Source: Rosistilla ulvae
GTDB taxonomy: Bacteria > Planctomycetota > Planctomycetia > Pirellulales > Pirellulaceae
Length of the DNA: 64,000 nucleotides
Reading direction: 5' to 3'
Assembly (NCBI RefSeq): GCF_007741475.1
Contig: NZ_CP036261.1
Span: 5,457,798-5,521,797 of the forward strand
Part shown: positions 47,532 to 55,800 of the stretch, piece after piece
How the letters are laid out: each line of letters begins with the position of its first letter
Numbering within the stretch: the stretch's first letter is position 1
Notes under the pieces: generated by a model
Databases searched by the model: none
Told to the model about the DNA's origin: nothing
Seen by the model: only the letters and a program-made list of their open reading frames with translations
Position numbers and translations under genes: made by a program

Positions 47532-47612
47532 AGTTTAAAGTCTCCGCATGTCCCAAAGCTACCCTAGCCAATGGCGATAGGAACGATTCCGCCAGAGCTC
47601 GGGCGACCGATC

Positions 47613-47966
47613 TCACCACTGCACAGGAAAGCGATGCGATCCCGTTTCCAGCTGCGGCAATACCGTATGCCGGACGACAGCCTTCAACGCCAGCGGAGCG
47701 TACAGATGCGGGAATAGATCGCCGCCGCGCGAGACCTCCCACCGCAACGCTTCGCCGAGCGAATCGGTGGCCACCTCGGCCAGGATCAAGTCTCCCTGCC
47801 CGGCAAAATGCTTGGCGACCGTCTCTTCCACCTGATGCTCGGCGGAGAAGTGGATAAATCCATCGGCAAGATCGATCGGTGCCCCAAGAAACTGGCCGTC
47901 GTTTTGGAAGGCTTGCCACTGCGCCGGCGTCAGAATTTTGTAGATCAATGGATGTGGATCGTTCAT
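47613..47966 (-). CDS. DUF952-domain protein
   Basis: A 117-residue small protein of the DUF952 family. The pattern IYKILTPAQWQAFQ, LADGFIHFSAEHQVEETVAKHF and FPHLYAPLAL is characteristic. Function is not established; the fold is related to ADP-ribose-type binding domains. It begins 3 bp after the amidohydrolase stop, so it is likely co-transcribed with it. The 81 bp between its stop and mptG contain no other gene. Confidence 0.85.
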   Translation of the reverse strand: MNDPHPLIYKILTPAQWQAFQNDGQFLGAPIDLADGFIHFSAEHQVEETVAKHFAGQGDLILAEVATDSLGEALRWEVSRGGDLFPHLYAPLALKAVVRHTVLPQLETGSHRFPVQW

Positions 47967-47969
47967 CGC

Positions 47970-49208
47970 TTAAAGTTCTCCAAGAAGATTAGTTGGCTGT
48001 GCGTCCAGCAGCGTCTCCCACAGCGAAGCCTCTGTCCGCGCGGCAGTTCTTAATACGAATAATTGGCCATCGGATCCGGGCTGCAAACGACCATAGTTCG
48101 GCTGGCCCAAGGCGTCAGCTCCCTGCAGCGTCGCCATCGCAACGACGTCACGCGGATCGAGATCCTGCCGATTCAGCAGGAGATGACGGACCTCGTTCCA
48201 CAGATCGAGATCGGGATTCGACGCTCGCGAATCGGTTCCCAAAGCGACTCGCACTCCGGCGGCCATCAAGTCGGCTACGGGATGTGGTGCGTGATCGAAG
48301 AAGGCGTGAGTGCGCGGGCAATAGACGACCGACAACCGCTGGCGATGGCTGGCGATCGATTGGATCTCGTCGGCCGAGAGGTAGTTCCCGTGGACCAGCA
48401 GCCCACGCGGAGTCGTTGCGACGCGTTGGATCATCTGGTCGATTGAGATCGCCAGCGGATACTGTTCCAGTCCGGGCAGCCCCAGCGATTCGAAGGTCTC
48501 TCGCAGCGGACCGTCTCCGCTTTCGATAAACCTTCGCTCTTCGAGCGATTCGGCCAGATGAATCGCCAGCGGAATCGAGTGGTTTCGGGCTCTATCGATA
48601 CACGCTTCCAGCAGTGCCGGCGGGACAGAATAAGGAGCGTGCGGGCTGATGCCAAACTCGATCCGGTCGTTCCCACCATCAGCGATTTGAGTGTCGGCCC
48701 AGTCGAGCATTTCCTGGGACCGGCCGGGCGAAAGCCCCAGCACTTCGCAGAAGCCGACGATCCGCAGGTCGCTGCCGCTTGCGAGACTTTGCTGCGCAGC
48801 GACGGCTTCATAAGGCCACGGCTTCGTTGCGATCTCTCCCAATAGCGCCGTGCCGTCACGGACGACTTCGTCGATCCCTTTGAGTATCGCCGCCATCCGC
48901 TGGTCCTGCGTCAGTTGCTGTAGCCGACGCGCGCGGACGACTTCGGGCAACCAATCGGCGATCGACATCCCCGCGGTACCGATCGGCGCTGCCAAGTCGG
49001 AGAACTCCAGGTGCGTGTGCGCGTTGACAAGTCCCGGCAGGATCGCGGCGTCACCGAGGTCGATCAGATCGGTTTGTCCTTGATAGGGTTCAACCGCCGC
49101 GACGCGCCCCTCGACGATCGAGATCACGCCATCGTGGACGACGGGAGAGCAGAGAGGTACGATCCAGCGAGCGCGATATTTTTTTGAGGTCGTGTGGCTT
49201 GATGTCAT
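47970..49208 (-). CDS. Amidohydrolase, TRZ/ATZ-type deaminase family
   Basis: A 412-residue metal-dependent hydrolase. Metal ligands are seen as NAHTHLEF (about residue 60), HLAES near 225, VHGNYL near 275 and GTDSRAS near 325; GISPHAPYS lies between. The architecture is that of the cytosine-deaminase / ATZ / SAH deaminase group, including aminodeoxyfutalosine deaminase. Substrate not determined. ATG 49208 is chosen because the conserved beta-sandwich N-terminus (RARWIVPLCSPVV) starts just after it; the frame is open for 519 bp more, but that overlaps the divergent glycosylase and is basic and low-complexity. Confidence 0.82.
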   Translation of the reverse strand: MTSSHTTSKKYRARWIVPLCSPVVHDGVISIVEGRVAAVEPYQGQTDLIDLGDAAILPGLVNAHTHLEFSDLAAPIGTAGMSIADWLPEVVRARRLQQLTQDQRMAAILKGIDEVVRDGTALLGEIATKPWPYEAVAAQQSLASGSDLRIVGFCEVLGLSPGRSQEMLDWADTQIADGGNDRIEFGISPHAPYSVPPALLEACIDRARNHSIPLAIHLAESLEERRFIESGDGPLRETFESLGLPGLEQYPLAISIDQMIQRVATTPRGLLVHGNYLSADEIQSIASHRQRLSVVYCPRTHAFFDHAPHPVADLMAAGVRVALGTDSRASNPDLDLWNEVRHLLLNRQDLDPRDVVAMATLQGADALGQPNYGRLQPGSDGQLFVLRTAARTEASLWETLLDAQPTNLLGEL

Positions 49209-49216
49209 GGCAAGAA

Positions 49217-49858
49217 ATGGGATTTGAAAAACAAACGACAAAGTGGCCCCGACCGCTGGCCGAATCATTCTACCGCCGCCCGACGGCAAGCGTCGCGAGA
49301 TCGTTGATCGGAAAGACGCTACTGCATCGCAGCGACGATCGAATCGTTGGCGGTGTGATCGTGGAAACCGAAGCTTATCTGGCCGATGGCGATCCCGCCT
49401 GCCACGCAGCTCGCGGGATGACGCCACGCAACGCGACGATGTTTGGGCCGCCAGGGCGACTGTACGTCTACACGATCCACGCCAAGTATTGCCTGAATGC
49501 AGTGACACAGCGAGCGGGCGTCGGCAGCGCTGTTCTAATTCGAGCGATCCAACCGCGTTGGGGCGTGACGCAGATGCAACAGCGGCGCGGCCAGCAAGCG
49601 ACCGATCGACTGTGTCGCGGCCCGTCGATGTTGTGCCAAGCGTTGGCGATCGACTTGCAACACGATGGCGTCTGCCTGACCGAAGACTCTTCGATCTGGA
49701 TCGGCCGCGCCGTGGAGCGGATCGCAACCGAGAGAATCATCGCCGTCCCGCGGATCGGAATTTCACAAGCGAAGGACCTGCCGCTGCGTTTCCTATTGCA
49801 AGACAGCCCGTTTGTCAGCGGCCCCAAATACTGGCACCGCACCGGCGCTCGATCGTAA
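49217..49858 (+). CDS. Alkyladenine DNA glycosylase (3-methyladenine DNA glycosylase, AAG/MPG type)
   Basis: A 213-residue base-excision repair enzyme that removes alkylated purines from DNA. The family segments are present: VARSLIGKTLLHR, VIVETEAYLADGDPACHA (catalytic Glu in VETEAY), YTIHAKYCLNAV, VLIRAIQP, and RLCRGPSMLCQALAI. The start is uncertain: ATG 49217 avoids overlap with the divergent amidohydrolase; ATG 49202 and 49184 are possible. Little regulatory space exists between the two divergent genes. Downstream is the second palindromic repeat cluster. Confidence 0.9.
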   Translation: MGFEKQTTKWPRPLAESFYRRPTASVARSLIGKTLLHRSDDRIVGGVIVETEAYLADGDPACHAARGMTPRNATMFGPPGRLYVYTIHAKYCLNAVTQRAGVGSAVLIRAIQPRWGVTQMQQRRGQQATDRLCRGPSMLCQALAIDLQHDGVCLTEDSSIWIGRAVERIATERIIAVPRIGISQAKDLPLRFLLQDSPFVSGPKYWHRTGARS

Positions 49859-49984
49859 GCGAAACTCGTGTGGTAGCGCCGACCTCAGCCCTAGGGCGAT
49901 TCAGTGCTTGTGCTTTGCCCTGGACAGAAAACCGAGTTTTCACAATACGGTGCCGATCCAGCCAGAAGGTTCTCTGTCCGTTCT

Positions 49985-50167
49985 AGGCCGGAGGCCGACA
50001 CATGAACTGCCGGAGGCGTAAGCCTCCGGTCCACAGCAGCCCTCCTAAAAGGCCGGAGGCCGACACATGCGGGCGATGGATGTATCGGCCTCCGGCCTCT
50101 AGGTTTGTTCGCGCACAAGCCACCGGCGGCTTACACCGCCGGCACTAAATTTGTCGGCCTCCGGCCT
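49985..50167. repeat. Second cluster of palindromic intergenic repeats
   Basis: Same family as 12546-12964. Reverse copies of AGGCCGGAGGCCGACACA begin at 49985 and 50050; a palindrome CGGAGGCGTAAGCCTCCG lies at 50010-50028; forward elements ATCGGCCTCCGGCCT near 50085-50099 and a palindrome ACCGGCGGCTTACACCGCCGG near 50122-50142 with GTCGGCCTCCGGCCT up to 50167. As at the first cluster, it lies between two convergent genes. Confidence 0.8.
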
Positions 50168-50188
50168 GTGGCGCGGAGACCGCTGCTT

Positions 50189-51448
50189 CTATTTGCTGCC
50201 GATGCAGTAGAGGCGGCGGTCGCTGCGGATCAGCAGCATCCCGGGGGCGGTGGTCGGCGAGGAGCGGAAGATCTCGTCGCTGCCCGAACCGACTCGATTG
50301 CGACTGACAATTTCCATTTTGCGGCCGATCTTCAAGACGTTCACCTCGCCCGTATCGCTGAGCATGTAGACCAATCCGCCGGCGAGAATCGGGGAACCCG
50401 AATAATTTCCTCCCAACCGTTGCTTGAACAATACGGTCCCATCGTGTGCGTCGTATCCGGTGACGACGCCCGCCATTCCAACTGCGACCAGCGTATCGCC
50501 GACCAGGATCGGCGATGGGAGATCGCGTCCGCCGCGGCGAGGCGTATGCCACGCCATATGCGTTTCGGTGACATCCCCTCTGCCGCCCGAGCGGACTGCG
50601 TAAACGTCTCCCGCTTTTCCATTGACCACGTAAACAAGCCCGTTGCCGACGACAGGCATCGGCGTGCCGCGACCGTTAAAGCCGCGACAGTTCCACAGTG
50701 GTTGGCCGGTTTGGGGATTGTAGGCATTGATTCCAAATTCACCGTTCAGCAGCAGTTCGGCCCCCTCGGGCGTGACCGACAGCAGCGGCGTACTCCAACC
50801 ACCTCGAGGCGTATCGGCTCGCGGTTGCCGCCAGCGATCCTGGCCCGTCTGTTTGTCGACGGCCAACAGATAAGAAGCTCCCTGCGCATCGCAATTCTGA
50901 ACGATGGTATCGCCGACAAAGATCGGCGAAGCACCAATTCCCCAAACGCCCGGAAAGCTGCCCAGTTCGCGCGACCAGAGCGGTTTGCCGTTCATGTCCA
51001 AGCAATGCAGACCGCCCGGACCAAAGAAGGCGGCGACGCAGGTGCCGTCGGTGGCACAACTGGGAGAGCCCCAGTTATTCATTTTGTGAATCTGTTCCCC
51101 AGCACCTAGCGCGACGGGCGTATCCCACAACAGCTTCCCCGAACGGCGATCGACACACATCACATGTCGCTCGACCGCGCTGCCTTTCTGGACCGCACCG
51201 GTCAAGAAAATCTTGTCGTCCCACATCACGGGAGACGAATGGCCGAGAACCGGCAAGTCGGTCTGCCACAGGATCGAACTCGCATCCCACTGGACCGGAA
51301 CGTTGGCATCGGGACTGTGCCCGTCGCCGGTGGGGCCACGGAATTCGCTCCATTGGCGATCCGAAGACCGATCGGCAGCCGATCCAAGGGAGCTCAGGAA
51401 CAGGCAACTGCTGAGAACCAGCAATGCAAGACAGCGGATATTTTTCAT
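50189..51448 (-). CDS. Exported PQQ-like beta-propeller repeat protein
   Basis: A 419-residue protein with a signal peptide (residues 1-25, MKNIRCLALLVLSSCLFLSS) and eight or so propeller blades of the PQQ-like type (repeated patterns such as GKLLWDTPV, GQDRWRQPR, GQPLWNCRG, GTVLFKQRLGG). WSEFRGPTGDG near the N-terminus is typical of the large planctomycete family of this type. Such proteins usually bind partners or sugars at the cell surface; no PQQ enzyme activity is implied. The ATG at 51448 is chosen because it opens the signal peptide. Convergent with the glycosylase. Confidence 0.85.
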   Translation of the reverse strand: MKNIRCLALLVLSSCLFLSSLGSAADRSSDRQWSEFRGPTGDGHSPDANVPVQWDASSILWQTDLPVLGHSSPVMWDDKIFLTGAVQKGSAVERHVMCVDRRSGKLLWDTPVALGAGEQIHKMNNWGSPSCATDGTCVAAFFGPGGLHCLDMNGKPLWSRELGSFPGVWGIGASPIFVGDTIVQNCDAQGASYLLAVDKQTGQDRWRQPRADTPRGGWSTPLLSVTPEGAELLLNGEFGINAYNPQTGQPLWNCRGFNGRGTPMPVVGNGLVYVVNGKAGDVYAVRSGGRGDVTETHMAWHTPRRGGRDLPSPILVGDTLVAVGMAGVVTGYDAHDGTVLFKQRLGGNYSGSPILAGGLVYMLSDTGEVNVLKIGRKMEIVSRNRVGSGSDEIFRSSPTTAPGMLLIRSDRRLYCIGSK

Positions 51449-51658
51449 CGATGACTCCTGAATGGATCGCGGGCAGGCGTAGCAAAGGGCTTCCAGTATA
51501 CAAATTTCAGGGCGAACGAAAGGGACGCCCGCCCCCCATGGCCGGCCTCGCCCGTTGATCCGCGTCGGTCGATCCATCACAATACCTGCAAACCGACGGT
51601 TCAAATCGTTTGGCCCCCCGACTTATTAGTTAACAAGATTTCTTTCAGGAGCAGATGC

Positions 51659-52663
51659 ATGGCCCGACCAGTCACTCTTTTCACAGGCCAATGGGCCGAC
51701 CTTGGCATTCAAGACCTGGCTCGCATGTGCAGCGAGTTCGGATACGACGGCATCGAACTTGCCTGCTGGGGCGACCACTTCGAAGTCGACCGCGCCAACG
51801 CCGAGGACGACTACTGTGCCAAGAAACGCGAACTGCTGGACAGCCACGGTCTGCAGTGCTTGGCAATCAGCGCTCACTTGGTCGGCCAAGCCGTTTGCGA
51901 CATCATCGATCAACGGCACCAATTGATCCTGCCCAGCTACGTCTGGGGCGATGGCGATCCGGCGGGCGTCAACGAGCGAGCGATCGAAGAACTGAAGCAG
52001 ACCGCGCGGGCCGCACAAAAGATGGGCGTCAGCGTCGTCAACGGCTTCACCGGATCGAGCATCTGGCATCTGCTGTATTCGTTCCCTCCCGTCTCCGCTC
52101 AAATGATCGACGACGGATTTAAGCTGTTCGCCGATCGCTTCAATCCGATCCTGGACGTCTTTGCCGAGTGTGGCGTTAAGTTTGCTTTGGAGGTTCATCC
52201 GACCGAGATCGCATTCGACATCCACACCGCGCAGCGAGCCCTCGAAGCGCTCGATCACCGTCCCGAATTCGGATTCAATTTCGATCCGAGCCACTTGATC
52301 TGGCAGGGCATGGATCCTGAAAAGTTCATCCGCGCGTTCCCCGATCGGATCTACCACGTTCACGTCAAAGACGCGATCGTCAAGTTGGACGGCACGTCGG
52401 GCATTCTGTCGAGCCACATCAACTTTGGCGATCATCGTCGCGGTTGGGATTTCCGATCGCCAGGTCGCGGCGGCGTCAACTTCGAAGAGATCATCCGCGC
52501 GTTGAACGATATCGATTACCAAGGACCGCTGTCGATCGAATGGGAAGACAGCGGCATGGAACGCTGCTTCGGAGCGACCGAAGCGTGCAAGTTCACCAAA
52601 GAGTTGGACTTTGCCCCCAGCGGACGCGCGTTCGATCAGGCGTTTGAAGACGGCAACGCGTAG
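51659..52663 (+). CDS. Sugar phosphate isomerase/epimerase family TIM-barrel protein
   Basis: A 334-residue AP-endonuclease-2-like TIM barrel, as in hydroxypyruvate isomerase and xylose isomerase-like proteins. Metal-binding residues are seen in [10 protein letters not shown] (Glu near 33), [10 protein letters not shown] (Glu near 180), [10 protein letters not shown] (Asp/His near 207), YHVHVKDA and SIEWED. AGGAG lies about 8 nt upstream of ATG 51659. The substrate is unknown. Its 3' end overlaps the small convergent gene by 28 bp. Confidence 0.88.
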   Translation: MARPVTLFTGQWADLGIQDLARMCSEFGYDGIELACWGDHFEVDRANAEDDYCAKKRELLDSHGLQCLAISAHLVGQAVCDIIDQRHQLILPSYVWGDGDPAGVNERAIEELKQTARAAQKMGVSVVNGFTGSSIWHLLYSFPPVSAQMIDDGFKLFADRFNPILDVFAECGVKFALEVHPTEIAFDIHTAQRALEALDHRPEFGFNFDPSHLIWQGMDPEKFIRAFPDRIYHVHVKDAIVKLDGTSGILSSHINFGDHRRGWDFRSPGRGGVNFEEIIRALNDIDYQGPLSIEWEDSGMERCFGATEACKFTKELDFAPSGRAFDQAFEDGNA

Positions 52664-53004
52664 CCCTCGGGTAGCACGCCCTCTTCACAGCGCTGCCCAC
52701 CGGGGCAGCGCATCAGATAGCTGACCGATAACAACTGAACCCCCGCGATCAACGCGGGGTGCAGGCTGGCGACAAAGTCGACGCAGGCGGTCAGCGCCGG
52801 CAGCGAACGGTTGTCCGGCGTCACCGCAGCGGTCTCGGCAAGCAGAGATCGATTCCAATAAGCGGTGTTCTCCCAGCCCCGATTCGTGCGACGCCAACCG
52901 TCGGCGACCACACGATACGAATCTTCTCGCGCCATCGGCAACTGAGGTCCCGACGCTTCGGTCGGATGGCCGATCGCTAAGAGCAAGAAGATGAGGAAAG
53001 TCAT
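52636..53004 (-). CDS. Small exported protein of unknown function
   Basis: A 122-residue frame starting at ATG 53004 with a hydrophobic N-terminus ([17 protein letters not shown]), which reads as a signal peptide. The rest has no family I know: it is moderately basic, with Tyr/Trp ([21 protein letters not shown]) and two Cys near the C-terminus (RCPGGQRC). The last 25 codons coincide with two strong hairpins and the 3' end of the convergent isomerase gene, so the frame could be partly fortuitous. Evidence is the signal peptide and length only. Confidence 0.45.
   Translation of the reverse strand: MTFLIFLLLAIGHPTEASGPQLPMAREDSYRVVADGWRRTNRGWENTAYWNRSLLAETAAVTPDNRSLPALTACVDFVASLHPALIAGVQLLSVSYLMRCPGGQRCEEGVLPEGYALPSSNA
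52690..52711 (+). terminator. Hairpin after the sugar isomerase gene
   Basis: A perfect 9-bp stem (GCGCTGCCC / GGGCAGCGC) with a 4-nt loop lies 27 bp beyond the isomerase stop. A second hairpin (CCCCGCG / CGCGGGG) follows at about 52742-52760. No T-run follows either, so termination is a possibility rather than certain. Confidence 0.35.
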
Positions 53005-53333
53005 TTCGGGATGCGAGGGTTGGAAGGGGAGAGGAATGACGCATGGCTGAAGAAGCAGCCAGCGTGCCAACGCCGCCTCAACCCAATCCCCTTCGGACTG
53101 CAACTCTCTGCGGCGCAACGACTTACCGCAACCGATCAGCTCGCCCGGCCATCGCGGTTGTTGCATTCTGGCAACACTCTGCGGTCCACCTTGGTGCCGA
53201 AAAAGCAACGATGATGCGTTGGATCAACACCGCAAAGCTCGCCCGGCAATCGCGGTTCCATTGATTGGTGCGGGGGGCAAATTCTGGTAGGCTTGACGAT
53301 CGCATTGCTGACAACTTCAACGAGGAATGAACG
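53005..53333. other. Intergenic region with a short direct repeat
   Basis: No supported gene. A 21-nt sequence beginning GCTCGCCCGGC occurs at 53139-53159 and again at 53237-53257 with one mismatch. A ribosome-binding site GAGGAA at 53322-53327 belongs to the PfkB kinase gene that follows. Confidence 0.5.
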
Positions 53334-54239
53334 ATTAAGACCTCTCATCCCGAACGCCGACCTCTGATCGTTGGCGAAGTGCTGTTTGATAACTTTCCCG
53401 ATGGCCAGTCGATCTTGGGCGGGGCTCCGTTCAACGTGGCTTGGAATCTGCAAGGCTTTGGAATGGAGCCGGAGTTTGTCTCGGCGATCGGCGACGACGA
53501 TGCGGGACGGCGGATCACCGAGCGGATGCAATCGTGGCAGATGTCGACCGCGGGTTTGCAAACCAACGAGCATCCGACCGGCGAAGTACAGGTCGAGTTT
53601 CAAGATGGGCAACCGTCGTATGAGATCGTTCCCGACCGGGCGTTCGATTTCCTGAAGATGCCCGATTTCCCAGTCACCTCGTCCGGGTTTGCGTTGTTGT
53701 ATGTCGGCAGTTTGGCCAGCCGGAATGCTGTCAGCCGCGACACGATCCGACAAATCATCGCCGACAGCGACCTACCTCGCTTTGTCGACATCAACATCCG
53801 ACTGCCATGGTTCGACAAAAAGTGGCTGCACACGCTGCTACATGGAGCGCATTGGGTCAAGTTGAGCGATGAAGAGCTTTCGCAGTTGACCGATACGCCC
53901 TGCAAGACTGCCGATGAAATCCGTGCCGGCGTCCAGCGTTTGAGCGCCGAGTTTGGCGGGGAACAATTTTTTGTCACCTGCGGCTCGCGCGGCGCCTACG
54001 CCGTCACCGGCGGTGAATTGATCGTCGCCGACGCCCCCACTCCCAATCCGATGCGAGACACCGTTGGTGCGGGAGACGCCTTTGCCGCGACGACCATTTA
54101 CGGTCTACTGAGCGGATGGGATTTGCAACGCACAATCCGCACCGCAACGCGTTTCGCATCGCGTGTCTGTGGGCTCACTGGGGCAACCTCTGACGATGCG
54201 GCTCTGTACCAATCGGTGAACGATGGACTGGCTACTTGA
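53334..54239 (+). CDS. PfkB-family carbohydrate kinase (fructokinase-like), probable ATT start
   Basis: A 301-residue sugar kinase of the PfkB/ribokinase family. Family motifs: RRPLIVGEVLFDNFPDG at the N-terminus, GGAPFNVAWNLQGFG near 30-45, and the C-terminal DTVGAGDAFAA with the catalytic Asp. The frame begins after TGA 53328-53330 and has no ATG, GTG or TTG before the conserved LIVGEVLFD; ATT at 53334 has GAGGAA at a proper distance and gives a normal N-terminus. GTG 53379 would cut off the first beta strand. ATG at 53327 in another frame stops after three codons. The substrate (fructose most likely) is inferred. Confidence 0.85.
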   Translation: MKTSHPERRPLIVGEVLFDNFPDGQSILGGAPFNVAWNLQGFGMEPEFVSAIGDDDAGRRITERMQSWQMSTAGLQTNEHPTGEVQVEFQDGQPSYEIVPDRAFDFLKMPDFPVTSSGFALLYVGSLASRNAVSRDTIRQIIADSDLPRFVDINIRLPWFDKKWLHTLLHGAHWVKLSDEELSQLTDTPCKTADEIRAGVQRLSAEFGGEQFFVTCGSRGAYAVTGGELIVADAPTPNPMRDTVGAGDAFAATTIYGLLSGWDLQRTIRTATRFASRVCGLTGATSDDAALYQSVNDGLAT

Positions 54240-54897
54240 ACCCGCCCGGATGCAGTTTTGTGAACGGACGCTCGACGGACTGATCAAACATCCGGCTGAC
54301 ACTTGGACCAACATCGGTCCGCTGGTCGCCGGCATCTTTATTCTGATCTACGCCAACCGCCCGCTGGAACGGCTGCTGGGAGTTGCCGCGATGTGGACCG
54401 GCCTCGCGTCGGGCTACTTCCACGCATCCAACACGATCCTCGGCGAGACCTTGGATCTCAGCGGGATGTTCATGTTCATCTTGAGCATCGCGGCGTTGCA
54501 GCAACACCGCAGCGATCCCAATCGGCCGGGGCAACGGATGCTGATCGCGATCGTTCTGGTCGGCTCGCTTATCCTGACCGTTCTCTCTTCGTTTTCGACA
54601 GCCTTTGCCAGCCCGATGTTTGCCGTGATCGTAGTGATCGTGGTCGCTCGCGGCCTGTACGACAGCATGCTCACCCGCTGGGCCTACGCGATGGTGATCA
54701 CGTTTCTGATCGCCTGGGGCTTCTGGTGGTTGGACTACATGCACATCGTCTGCCACCCCGACAACCACATCCTGACCGGGCATGGACTCTGGCACCTGCT
54801 CAACGGCGTCGTCTTCTGGTGTGCCTTCCGACACTACCAAAGCACGATGCCAGATCCAGCGACCGAATTAGCGGAAGATCAGCAGCCAGGCGATTAG
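54223..54897 (+). CDS. CREST/ceramidase-like seven-helix membrane hydrolase
   Basis: A 224-residue membrane protein with about seven hydrophobic helices. The zinc-site pattern of the CREST superfamily (alkaline ceramidase, PAQR, Per1) is seen: His67 in GYFHAS, Asp79 in ETLDLSG, and His188-x3-His192 in GHGLWH. The N-terminal WTNIGP motif also fits. Amide-bond hydrolysis of a membrane lipid is the family activity; the substrate is unknown. It overlaps the kinase by 17 bp and is likely co-transcribed. Confidence 0.75.
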   Translation: MDWLLEPARMQFCERTLDGLIKHPADTWTNIGPLVAGIFILIYANRPLERLLGVAAMWTGLASGYFHASNTILGETLDLSGMFMFILSIAALQQHRSDPNRPGQRMLIAIVLVGSLILTVLSSFSTAFASPMFAVIVVIVVARGLYDSMLTRWAYAMVITFLIAWGFWWLDYMHIVCHPDNHILTGHGLWHLLNGVVFWCAFRHYQSTMPDPATELAEDQQPGD

Positions 54898-54901
54898 CTC
54901 A

Positions 54902-55741
54902 TCAGTCGATTTCTGCAGCCAATTCGATCAGGGCCTGAGCCAACCGCGGGTCGGGCCCTAGTCGATCGACCGCAATCCAGCGGCGATTCCGATGCCGATC
55001 CGCTGCCGCATCGATCATCTGCATTACGCGTTGGTTCAGATCGCCCTGAAACAGCAGGTGCGGTTGGACCACGATCGTATCGATCTCGGGCAGTTGAGCG
55101 ACTTCATCCAACACCGAAGCGAGATCGGGCCGCGCCATCGCCACAAAACCAGTGCGTACAACCGCTGGCCGCAGCGACTGGCCACGCAATTCACTGAAGC
55201 GATACATCTCCGCCGTCGCACCATCATCCAGACTGCCGCGGCCCACCATCACCAGCGCCGTCCGCGCCAGATCGACTCCGCCCGCGGCATCGATCGCCTG
55301 TTGGGCTCGGATCGCCGAAAGCTCCAAGAGTTTGGGATGGCACTGCAGCGGCGGCGTCTGCGCAAACGGCAGGCTGCGATTTTTGGTCGCCCCCGCATCG
55401 CAAGCCGCCTGCAACTCCTCGGGTATGTCCCGCTTGGCGTGCCCCGCAGCGAACAACAGCAGCGGCATCGCGCAAATGCCGTCGACACCCTCCGCAACCA
55501 TCCGCTGCCATGCGTCGCCGATCGTCGGCTGCTGCAGCTCCAAGAAACAGGCTTCGACAGGTGCCGGAGCGAGCATCTCGCCGAGCACCTTTCCCAGCTG
55601 CAAGAACTCCTTCGTTCCGTCGAGGTCACGCGTTCCATGACCTATCAACAGATAACCCGGCCGCGTGCAAGCTTGCATCGCGGCGGGTGAAGCATCATGA
55701 GGAACCGGTAGAGCCGGGTCCGAGGATTCCGACGTGTTCAA
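54902..55741 (-). CDS. Sirohydrochlorin chelatase-like protein (CbiX)
   Basis: A 279-residue protein with two CbiX-like halves. The first has LLIGHGTRD (about 30-38) and LLLFAAGHAKRDIP, with the active-site histidines that insert Co or Fe into sirohydrochlorin; the second (LVMVGRGSLDD, VVQPHLLFQGDL) has the mirrored chelatase motifs. TTG 55741 is chosen because GGAAGG lies 4-6 nt upstream; an earlier TTG is 21 bp upstream. Probably co-transcribed with the SGNH gene. Use for siroheme or cobalamin cannot be told. Confidence 0.82.
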   Translation of the reverse strand: MNTSESSDPALPVPHDASPAAMQACTRPGYLLIGHGTRDLDGTKEFLQLGKVLGEMLAPAPVEACFLELQQPTIGDAWQRMVAEGVDGICAMPLLLFAAGHAKRDIPEELQAACDAGATKNRSLPFAQTPPLQCHPKLLELSAIRAQQAIDAAGGVDLARTALVMVGRGSLDDGATAEMYRFSELRGQSLRPAVVRTGFVAMARPDLASVLDEVAQLPEIDTIVVQPHLLFQGDLNQRVMQMIDAAADRHRNRRWIAVDRLGPDPRLAQALIELAAEID

Positions 55742-55800
55742 TGTCCTTCCCTTTCGCGGCAAAGCGGAGATGAAGAGCGAAAGGGCAGAGAGCGAACCGT

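Noticed and set aside
49209-49727. 173-residue extension of the amidohydrolase
   Set aside because: Antisense to the DNA glycosylase; Arg/Ser-rich with no homologous pattern.
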